Translations under genes and position numbers: made by a program
In this document: positions 16,151 through 21,412 of the stretch, piece by piece
Layout of the letters: each line of letters begins with the position of its first letter
Position numbering within the stretch: position 1 is the stretch's first letter
IMG/VR virus record: IMGVR_UViG_3300031111_000146
Location: 1-21,412 of that record
Length of the DNA: 21,412 nt
Direction: 5' to 3' (one strand)
DNA from: a virus
The notes under the pieces: model-generated
What the model saw: only the letters and a program-made list of their open reading frames with translations
The model's database searches: none
What the model was told of the DNA's origin: nothing

Positions 16151-16582
16151 CTAAGCCTTCGCGTCGAACTCTTTGAGGAGAATCGACCACAGTTCAAAGT
16201 AAACCGTCCCGCCTGAAGCAGGATCTGTATGTACAACCTTGCCAACCGGAACCGTCGCGCCGGAAGTTCCTGTGTAGAGGGTGTCTTTGTCGTAGCTGTA
16301 GACCATGTCGCCAAGCCCGAAATCCACTCCAGACTTGGCGGTGCCCTTGAACATACCAGACGCATACACCGTCCCGTAGGCCCCGGTTGCGAAATCCACA
16401 GCACAGACACCAACCGCTCCGACAGCGTTCGATCCAGTTACCTCAACAAGCTCCCCGCTGGAAAGCGTCACCATGTCGCCTGCATAGAGTGCTGCGCCCG
16501 TGGCATTCAGCATTCTGCGGCGAACGGATTCCCCCTCCGGGGATACGAGGATGAAGTTTCTAGCGTTTGCTCCAACAGCCAT
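16151..16582 (-). CDS. Capsid decoration-like protein, second copy (143 aa)
   Basis: This is a small protein just before the capsid gene, probably a head decoration or stabilising protein of the DUF2190-like type, which adopts a beta-barrel. It begins MAVGANARNFILVSPEG, has YAGDMVTLSSGELVEV, AVGAVGVCAVDFATGAYGTV and GKVVHTDPASGGTVYFELWS. It is plainly a paralogue of the gene immediately upstream: the start, the GMFKG core and the HTDPA...FELWSI end are shared, with roughly 60% identity by eye. ATG at 16582 has an AGGGGTG site overlapping the upstream stop region. The family assignment is tentative; the duplication is clear. Confidence 0.72.
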   Translation of the reverse strand: MAVGANARNFILVSPEGESVRRRMLNATGAALYAGDMVTLSSGELVEVTGSNAVGAVGVCAVDFATGAYGTVYASGMFKGTAKSGVDFGLGDMVYSYDKDTLYTGTSGATVPVGKVVHTDPASGGTVYFELWSILLKEFDAKA

Positions 16583-16594
16583 CAGTCATCACCC

Positions 16595-17020
16595 CTAGCT
16601 CTTCGCGTCGATTTCGTTCAGGATGATGGACCACAGCTCAAACCAGACTGTCCCGGCTTCAGCGGGGTCTGTGTGAACAACCTTGCCAACAGGCACATCG
16701 CCAGCCGTGCCCGCATCCAACGTCGATGCGCTGGCGTTGTAGACCGCGTCTCCCAGCGCGAAGTTCACACCACTCGCAGCCGATCCCTTAAACATCCCGG
16801 CCACGTAAACGGTCCCGTAGGAACTCGCAGCAATGTCCTGTGCGCAGATACCAACTGCACCGACTGTATTCGAGTCAGCCACTTCGGCCAGCGTATTGCT
16901 CGAAAGCGTCACCATCTCGCCTGCCTGAAGTGCCGTTGCACCGTTCAGCATTCGACGGTGAACAGGTCGCCCTTCCTCAGATTGAAGGATGAACTTCCTG
17001 GCATTTGCTCCGACAGCCAT
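16595..17020 (-). CDS. Capsid decoration-like protein, first copy (141 aa)
   Basis: This is the first of two tandem paralogues, probably decorating or stabilising the capsid. It starts MAVGANARKFILQSEEG and carries LQAGEMVTLSSNTLAEVADS, GICAQDIAASSYGTVYVAG and GKVVHTDPAEAGTVWFELWS, aligning end to end with the second copy. I use ATG at 17020, which overlaps the protease/scaffold stop as TGATG and implies translational coupling; a GTG one codon earlier is also possible. The two copies differ mainly in the 95-110 loop, so they may occupy different sites or carry different surface charges. Confidence 0.72.
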   Translation of the reverse strand: MAVGANARKFILQSEEGRPVHRRMLNGATALQAGEMVTLSSNTLAEVADSNTVGAVGICAQDIAASSYGTVYVAGMFKGSAASGVNFALGDAVYNASASTLDAGTAGDVPVGKVVHTDPAEAGTVWFELWSIILNEIDAKS

Positions 17021-17505
17021 CACTCATCACCGTCCAAGAGCCCGGCACGCCTGAGCAGCTCAAGATCCTTCTCTTTGCGATCCTTCGCCTGCTCCTGAAT
17101 GTCTTCCGGGTCTTCCTTCACGTCATCGACCTTCGCTGCCTCTTTGACATCTGCCAGAAGCTCTCGCACGACGCCAATCGCAGCATCGACAGCATCAGCT
17201 TCGACTTTGATGTCCTGGAACTGCTCGCGAATGCGAGCCTCCAGCTTCTCAGGCAGATCGGCCTCGCCAAGCTTCTCGTCAAGGATTCCACGGCTCTCCA
17301 AAACCTCAATTCTATGTAGAGCTTCGTCGCGCTCCGCAGAAACCTTCGTCAGCTCGCTCTTCGTCTCTTCAAGAGACTCTGTCAATTCCTTCAACGTGCC
17401 TTCCTCCTGGATCGTCGCCAGAGCCGCGTCACGCGCCTCCTCGGCAATCGTCTTCACGTACTCGGGGAAGGCTTCCTTCAGATCCTGGATGGATTTGATC
17501 TCCAT
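17020..17505 (-). CDS. Nested scaffold protein from internal start (161 aa)
   Basis: An in-frame ATG at 17505 (Met235 of the protease-scaffold, MEIKSIQDLKEAFPEYVK) lies exactly where the protease domain ends and the scaffold region begins. It has a near-perfect ribosome site, GAGGAGG, five bases upstream (17517-17511), stronger than that of the full-length gene. This mirrors lambda C and Nu3, where free scaffold is made in excess from an internal start. The product would be the helical, charged part only. Its existence is inferred from the start signal and the domain boundary. Confidence 0.68.
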   Translation of the reverse strand: MEIKSIQDLKEAFPEYVKTIAEEARDAALATIQEEGTLKELTESLEETKSELTKVSAERDEALHRIEVLESRGILDEKLGEADLPEKLEARIREQFQDIKVEADAVDAAIGVVRELLADVKEAAKVDDVKEDPEDIQEQAKDRKEKDLELLRRAGLLDGDE

Positions 17506-18207
17506 CTTGTCCTCCTCGAATGCCTCAAGCACAGCGCCAATGCCGCCGCGTGCTCCGGCGTTAACCACGGCGTCACACGTCGGCCTTACATCCCGAAGCT
17601 CCTCAACGATGAAGCCTTCTCGGCCATCAGCCTTACCTCGTCGGATACGGCCTTTGTCGTTGATGGAAAGCTGAATGAGATGTGGTGCGTGCCTCGCCAC
17701 TTGCCCTAGCTTGGTATCGAAAATCTTGTAGGTTGACGTTAGAGCACCAGCAGCTCCAACACCCCGATCGAATCCAACGCCTTCGTGTACCGCGACATAG
17801 TCAGCAGGCGTCGGGTTCCTTATGTGTCCAGCAAACGAACCTGCTCCCTCATAGCGACTGGCGTTCGCTGCCAGAAGCGCTGGAGAGTAGTACCGTCCGT
17901 TCTTCGACCAGCCAGCCTCAATCAGCACTGCTGGCGCACGAACAACCCCGTCATCTCCCTCAACAGCCTCCGAAAGCGAGACCGAGAAAGACAAATCCTC
18001 ATCGAATAGCTTCGGCTCCTTGGCCTCGTCTTCGCGGGCCGCTTCAGCCATGTTTCTCTCCTCTACCTTCACCAATGCAGTGCGAACGGCGGCTTGCTCG
18101 TCGCCATCACGCTTGAAGACCCCGTTCGCCACCGAAAGCGCGAAGTCGCGGTCGTCACCATGCAACGGCTTGAATTCGTCGGGCAGATTGCCCTTACTCC
18201 ATCTCAT
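17020..18207 (-). CDS. Capsid maturation protease fused to scaffold (395 aa)
   Basis: This is a prohead protease with a C-terminal scaffolding region. Residues 1-55 (KGNLPDEFKPLHGDDRDFAL...ALVKVEER) resemble a ChaB-like domain seen at the start of some phage head proteases. Residues about 72-230 form the protease: NGRYYSPALL, the likely catalytic His128 in SFAGHI, the likely catalytic Ser181 in HLIQLSINDKGR, then GFIVEELRDV and CDAVVNAGARGG, a typical protease end. Residues about 235-395 are charged and helical with a coiled coil (ESLEETKSELTKVSAERDEA), as in scaffolds. The layout (MuF, protease-scaffold, decoration, capsid) is classic. The start at ATG 18207 has a weak ribosome site, unlike the nested one at 17505. 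Confidence 0.85.
   Translation of the reverse strand: MRWSKGNLPDEFKPLHGDDRDFALSVANGVFKRDGDEQAAVRTALVKVEERNMAEAAREDEAKEPKLFDEDLSFSVSLSEAVEGDDGVVRAPAVLIEAGWSKNGRYYSPALLAANASRYEGAGSFAGHIRNPTPADYVAVHEGVGFDRGVGAAGALTSTYKIFDTKLGQVARHAPHLIQLSINDKGRIRRGKADGREGFIVEELRDVRPTCDAVVNAGARGGIGAVLEAFEEDKMEIKSIQDLKEAFPEYVKTIAEEARDAALATIQEEGTLKELTESLEETKSELTKVSAERDEALHRIEVLESRGILDEKLGEADLPEKLEARIREQFQDIKVEADAVDAAIGVVRELLADVKEAAKVDDVKEDPEDIQEQAKDRKEKDLELLRRAGLLDGDE
17511..17517 (-). promoter_or_regulatory. Internal ribosome binding site for nested scaffold
   Basis: The minus strand reads GAGGAGG followed by ACAAG and ATG. The match to the anti-Shine-Dalgarno sequence and the spacing are near ideal. It encodes part of EEDK in the full-length protein, so Glu codons alone could explain it, but its spacing to an ATG at the domain border makes a real start likely. 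Confidence 0.68.
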
Positions 18208-18237
18208 GTATGGGAATGGCGCGAATGCGCCGGGTTG

Positions 18238-19068
18238 CTAGATTGTGTGTCTGCCGAATTGCCTCGTCACAGGAAGCAACTGGCATAGGCAGTTCGTATG
18301 AAGCGGCGGGTGTCTCACCGTATAGCCCCCACCGCTCATCAGCTGATCCTTCGCAAAGAATCGACCATGCAAGGGGCGGCACCTTGGACAGGGCCACACC
18401 CCCTGGAAGAAGCACATCCACTGATAACCGACGCACCACTCCTGCGGATCAAGGTTCGCTCTCATCGCACCATGGAAGGCTCGATTGGCTTCTGTGCGAA
18501 TCGTCGCCTTAGCCCTGGCCGCTGCTGTCTTCCATGGAGTGCCCTTGGTATCCAGCCCAGCACCAATCAGACGCTGGCTCAGATCCCCAACACTCTCCTG
18601 GTTATAGATGCCCCGCAGTAGCTCGCCTCGAATCCTCGGCTCAATGAGTTGCGTCACGTTGTCGGCAAACGGAATGGCCTGATCGCGCAAGGCATCAAGC
18701 ATCGACATCTTCGAAAACTCAGATGGAAGAAGCATCTCCCCGACATGCTCCGCAATGCGCTGTGCAGCAAGAGTACCTGCATCCCAACCACGCACTACGT
18801 TCGCAACAATCCCCACAGACAACGCTGTGGACAACTCCAGCCAGAGGTTTCGCTTCGAGTCGACCTCTGACGCAGCCTGTCGAAGTAGCTGCAGCCGCCC
18901 GTAATCGCCATACTGGCGCTCAAGCAACTCCAACCGCTCCAACAGCTCCTCGATGTCTCCTCGGGCAAGCCCTAGTAGCCGCAACGCCTCACGAATGTCC
19001 TCTTCAGCGTCTTCATACATACCCTTGCGACTTGAGAGAAGAATCTGCTCAATTCGAGGGTTTGGCAT
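18238..19068 (-). CDS. MuF-type head morphogenesis (minor head) protein (276 aa)
   Basis: This is a minor capsid protein of the Mu gpF / SPP1 gp7 family, usually bound to the portal and needed for head assembly or DNA ejection. The N-terminal half is helical (EDAEEDIREALRLLG, DIEELLERLELLERQYGDY). The diagnostic C-terminal block is WPCPRCRPLHGRFF (CPRC at about 227-230) and HPPLHTNCLCQLLPV (His253 to Cys262), the usual Cys/His pattern of the domain. The protein stops about 15 residues after it, so it carries no extra toxin or enzyme domain. I use ATG at 19068, which has GGAAG five bases upstream; the earlier GTG at 19089 would overlap the previous gene more. Confidence 0.88.
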   Translation of the reverse strand: MPNPRIEQILLSSRKGMYEDAEEDIREALRLLGLARGDIEELLERLELLERQYGDYGRLQLLRQAASEVDSKRNLWLELSTALSVGIVANVVRGWDAGTLAAQRIAEHVGEMLLPSEFSKMSMLDALRDQAIPFADNVTQLIEPRIRGELLRGIYNQESVGDLSQRLIGAGLDTKGTPWKTAAARAKATIRTEANRAFHGAMRANLDPQEWCVGYQWMCFFQGVWPCPRCRPLHGRFFAKDQLMSGGGYTVRHPPLHTNCLCQLLPVTRQFGRHTI

Positions 19069-19237
19069 TGCGCTTCCAGTCGATCGCACCCTGGATTCCC
19101 AGATATGCCAACGTCACAGCAGAAACACCCTGCGCAGCGATAACCCCCGAGATGTCCCCGAGCATATACAGCACAACCAGGAACAGATCAGCGCCTACTG
19201 CAATCCAAAACTTCCTGCTGTTCAGCTTCTCGTTCAA
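19049..19237 (-). CDS. Small two-helix membrane protein, holin-like (62 aa)
   Basis: It starts MNEKLNSRKFWIAVGADLFL and contains two hydrophobic segments, about residues 10-26 (FWIAVGADLFLVVLYML) and 29-50 (ISGVIAAQGVSAVTLAYLGI), with a charged end (DWKRNAKPSN). The size, the SRKFW-type entry into the first helix and the hairpin layout resemble small phage holins. It begins with TTG that overlaps the previous stop, with AAGGAC about ten bases upstream, and it overlaps the MuF gene by 20 bases. Coupling to flanking genes suggests they are made together. A holin role is inference; a membrane role in DNA entry or head assembly is also possible. Confidence 0.62.
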   Translation of the reverse strand: MNEKLNSRKFWIAVGADLFLVVLYMLGDISGVIAAQGVSAVTLAYLGIQGAIDWKRNAKPSN

Positions 19238-19524
19238 GCGATGAACGTCCTTACACAGACTCCAATCATCGCCACAAGCATGATCCCAATGAGCCAGCGG
19301 TTCGTCGCCGCTGTCTTGGCAACGCCCGTGAATCGATACGCCAGTCCGTTCTGCGGATTCCCGTTCCCAAGCAACGCCTGGCTAATCGGATCGATCCGCC
19401 TACAGAATTCCGTGCGCAGTGAACTCGTCATGCCCTGGATGTCTTTCTTGATTTCGCTAATCTCGCCTTCGAGACCCGCTACCTTGCCGTCGCGCAAACC
19501 ATCTTCATAGGTCTTATCTGCCAC
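19234..19524 (-). CDS. Small coiled-coil protein with C-terminal membrane segment (96 aa)
   Basis: The N-terminal part (KVAGLEGEISEIKKDIQGM and onward) looks like a short coiled coil. Residues about 74-96 form one hydrophobic helix (WLIGIMLVAMIGVCV) at the very C-terminus. This resembles XhlA-type or other holin-accessory proteins in layout, but no family motif is certain. I choose GTG at 19524 because GGAG lies six bases upstream; a TTG at 19536 has no ribosome site. It overlaps the portal gene by 11 bases and the next gene by three, so all are coupled. Confidence 0.62.
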   Translation of the reverse strand: MADKTYEDGLRDGKVAGLEGEISEIKKDIQGMTSSLRTEFCRRIDPISQALLGNGNPQNGLAYRFTGVAKTAATNRWLIGIMLVAMIGVCVRTFIA

Positions 19525-20851
19525 CCTGCGCTCCAACCGTGCTGTTCACTGCAGCACGCTCAACGTCCTTCGTCGGCCGTCGCCACTGAAAGCCTCCTGC
19601 AGGAAACGGCTTATCAACGTCATCGCCTTCAAGTTTCTGTCCCACAATCCCACCAGGAGGCCAGCGGTTTTCTGCACGCATTCGCTCTTCTTCCTCTTCG
19701 GGATCGATGCCGAGTTTCTCCATGGCAGTGCGCGAGGAGATTAGCTGCAGAATCCACGGCTCCATCCACGCCCGAACTTCCTTCTCCGTGTCTCTCGGGA
19801 CAATCGGATAGAAGCCCACCGCGAACTCGCCAGATGGATCGATCGTTCGCTCTACAATCTGTATGAGTCCATTCGCAAACGAACTCTGCATCTCTTTGAA
19901 CCGACGCACCGCAGGTGCCTCAGCAACCAAAGAAGCCGCATAGTTCGTGTCTCCAGAATCAGAGAAGACCATGTAGTAGGGAAGGCCAGCGCCTGAAGCA
20001 ATCGAGAGGTCCAACGATCTCCCCTGGTCCTTCCAGTTCATGCGGAAGGCAGGATGGTCAATCGTGTGGTACTCCTCCTTCAGGTTGCAGGTGATGATCG
20101 TTCCCGGAGGAGGGAGAGCAGCAAGGTCGTTCACCCTCGTCGCAATCTGCTCCGCCGTCCATGGTCCCTTGCGAATGATCGGAATGCTCGCCAGAATCTT
20201 CAGCAGAACCGATTGTGAGTTCTCCAACGATCGCTTTCTCGTCAGGGAAGTCAGAATGGGCTCTAGGATTCCATGTCCCCACTTCTGGCCGAGCGACAGG
20301 ACGCGAAGATGAATCAATTCATCAGCATCCCATGTTATCTTCTCGTATTGGTCGCGCCCCTTGTACCCGGTGATGTCTTCTGGATCGCCCTTAGCAGACA
20401 GGATCTCCGCAACTTGATCGGCGCGAAGATGGCGGATCTGAGGAATGGCATTGTCCTGGTCGGCAAGCCGCATGAAGTGGTTCCCATCAACTAGCGTCAG
20501 CCGAATCGCGTTTCGCCACTTCTCGTCAAAGTTGTTGGACTTCTTGAATTCAGTCCACTCGCCCTCATCCCTCTCATTATCGAACTTCACAAAGTAGCCA
20601 TCCCCAAGGATGTAAGACGTATAGGTCTCGATGATGTTGCGAGCACGGGGGTCCTTGCGGTACGCCTTGTAGGACTCCTCCATCAAGTCATACCGATCGA
20701 CGTTCAGATCATCATCGCTCTGACTCGAAAAGCGATTCCAGCCAGATGACGCAGCTGCCCCGCCCTCATGATTGGACAGGGAATAGTCCGCTTCCGTAAC
20801 CACACGGTCACGGAACAGAGTCTTCAGGTTCTCAAAGATGGGGATAGACAT
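19514..20851 (-). CDS. Portal protein (445 aa)
   Basis: This is the portal that forms the dodecameric ring at one capsid vertex, through which DNA is packaged and ejected. Typical portal features in order: an early region with YKAYRKDPRARNIIETYTSYI, then LTLVDGNHFMRL, IPQIRHLRADQVAEI, a DELIHLRVLSLGQKWGHGIL strand-loop ('G-x-S-x-L-x-x' position), the long helix through SLENSQSVLLKILAS, and a C-terminal crown region with DTEKEVRAWMEPWILQLISS and IDPEEEEERMRAENRW. The length is usual for the family. ATG at 20851 has AAGGTG upstream. It is followed by small membrane genes and MuF, and the large terminase would be expected beyond the right edge. Confidence 0.92.
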   Translation of the reverse strand: MSIPIFENLKTLFRDRVVTEADYSLSNHEGGAAASSGWNRFSSQSDDDLNVDRYDLMEESYKAYRKDPRARNIIETYTSYILGDGYFVKFDNERDEGEWTEFKKSNNFDEKWRNAIRLTLVDGNHFMRLADQDNAIPQIRHLRADQVAEILSAKGDPEDITGYKGRDQYEKITWDADELIHLRVLSLGQKWGHGILEPILTSLTRKRSLENSQSVLLKILASIPIIRKGPWTAEQIATRVNDLAALPPPGTIITCNLKEEYHTIDHPAFRMNWKDQGRSLDLSIASGAGLPYYMVFSDSGDTNYAASLVAEAPAVRRFKEMQSSFANGLIQIVERTIDPSGEFAVGFYPIVPRDTEKEVRAWMEPWILQLISSRTAMEKLGIDPEEEEERMRAENRWPPGGIVGQKLEGDDVDKPFPAGGFQWRRPTKDVERAAVNSTVGAQGGR

Positions 20852-20860
20852 CTACACCTT

Positions 20861-21136
20861 CTATTCGCGGTAGTCGCACTTGGTACAGAATGAATGCGGG
20901 CCAGGTTCGTCGGGGTCCGTACAACCATCCCAACCCATCACGGCACTGCACTTCGGACATCGCCTTGCATAAGCATTCTTCGGCGACGTATCCCCCTCAC
21001 GAAACGCCCGGATCAGTCCATTCACCCTCTGCATCACATCGGCTTCCCACTCGAAGTCAGCACCGATCTTCTGCGCCACTTCCTCGGTGAGAACGGCTGC
21101 GAAGTCTTGAAGTACATCGGCTACGTCACTTCTCAT
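20861..21136 (-). CDS. Small zinc-ribbon protein (91 aa)
   Basis: The N-terminal half is helical (ADVLQDFAAVLTEEVAQKIG, VMQRVNGLIRAFREG). The C-terminal half has RRCPKCSAVMGWDGC, then FCTKCDYRE, a CxxC...CxxC pair that should bind one zinc ion, as in zinc ribbons. The function is not known; similar small zinc-ribbon proteins occur near phage packaging and structural genes. ATG at 21136 has GGAGG seven bases upstream and overlaps the previous gene by 11 bases. It ends nine bases before the portal start. Confidence 0.75.
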   Translation of the reverse strand: MRSDVADVLQDFAAVLTEEVAQKIGADFEWEADVMQRVNGLIRAFREGDTSPKNAYARRCPKCSAVMGWDGCTDPDEPGPHSFCTKCDYRE

Positions 21137-21371
21137 CGCGGGCCTCCCACATCGTCACAATCTCGTTGCAGTCGTCGTCGAGTTTGACATCGCCTATCTG
21201 TTCAATCGTTACGCGGAAGACCTTGCGCCCAGATGGTTTGAACCCGTCATAGATCACATCGAAGAGGTCGTCAAACTCCGCATCCTCGCCAGCGCCTTCG
21301 AGCGTCAGCCAAGTTCCCTCCCACGGGATAACCCCGGCGTCAATGCGCCCCTCATAGACCCATCTCTCCAT
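21126..21371 (-). CDS. Small acidic protein of unknown function (81 aa)
   Basis: I do not recognise the family. It begins MERWVYEGRIDAGVIPWEGT and is rich in acidic residues, with alternating strand-like segments (KVFRVTIEQIGDVKL) and no cysteine-based motif beyond a single Cys. ATG at 21371 has GGAGG seven bases upstream; a GTG two codons earlier is less well placed. The 41 bases to its right, up to the window edge, show only a purine-rich leader on the minus strand. Confidence 0.65.
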   Translation of the reverse strand: MERWVYEGRIDAGVIPWEGTWLTLEGAGEDAEFDDLFDVIYDGFKPSGRKVFRVTIEQIGDVKLDDDCNEIVTMWEARDEK

Positions 21372-21412
21372 TACCACCCCTCCAAATCCCCAAACTGCCC
21401 CCTCTGCTGCCC

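Noticed and set aside
16229-17098. 289-codon open frame on the plus strand opposite the decoration genes
   Set aside because: It spans two clear paralogues and their junction on the other strand; its internal similarity just mirrors their duplication.
18238-19068. MuF protein carrying a C-terminal toxin domain
   Set aside because: The protein ends about 15 residues after the MuF motif, so there is no room for a toxin.
1-21412. CRISPR array, tRNA or rRNA genes
   Set aside because: No regularly spaced repeats and no cloverleaf or rRNA-like stretch was noticed; the window is almost fully covered by coding sequence.

Overview
This window is part of the virion-structure region of a tailed double-stranded DNA phage or prophage (Caudoviricetes). 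Every gene I can support lies on the minus strand, so transcription runs from the right edge to the left. Genes are packed end to end, with stop/start overlaps or gaps of a few bases, and most have strong Shine-Dalgarno (SD) sequences. A sheath gene is absent, there is a long tape-measure gene, and the tail-chaperone pair uses a -1 frameshift. Together these point to a long, non-contractile (siphovirus-like) tail. No integrase, terminase, replication, tRNA or host gene is visible, and the host cannot be named from this sequence.

Layout in order of transcription. Head: two small genes, one a zinc-ribbon protein (21371-20861); portal (20851-19514); two small membrane proteins (19524-19049); a MuF-type head morphogenesis protein (19068-18238); a capsid protease fused to a scaffold, with a probable nested start for free scaffold (18207-17020); two tandem decoration-like paralogues (17020-16151); the major capsid protein (16138-15041); and a 999-residue acidic, beta-rich, fibre-like protein with an N-terminal hydrophobic signal (15007-12008). 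Neck: a 95-residue protein, head-tail adaptor, head-closure protein, gp10-like protein and tail terminator (11912-9908). Tail: a short tail-tube protein (9898-9491); a second tail-tube paralogue carrying a carbohydrate-binding-like jelly-roll insert (9479-8670); tail assembly chaperones G and GT made by a GGGAAAC -1 frameshift (8615-7906); a tape measure protein interrupted by an intein (7904-1785); a baseplate/tail-tip hub protein with an interrupted FN3-like C-terminus (1785-43); and the first codons of the next gene at the left edge.

The most interesting items are: (1) a 346-residue intein with a two-motif LAGLIDADG endonuclease in the most conserved part of the tape measure protein; (2) a second tail-tube protein with a sugar-binding-like domain inserted near its N-terminus; (3) the huge fibre-like protein with a membrane/secretion signal directly after the capsid gene; (4) GC-rich hairpins at three gene junctions, two sharing a 10-base arm, and one followed by a second hairpin that buries the next ribosome binding site; (5) the nested scaffold start; and (6) a pair of small membrane proteins between portal and MuF genes.
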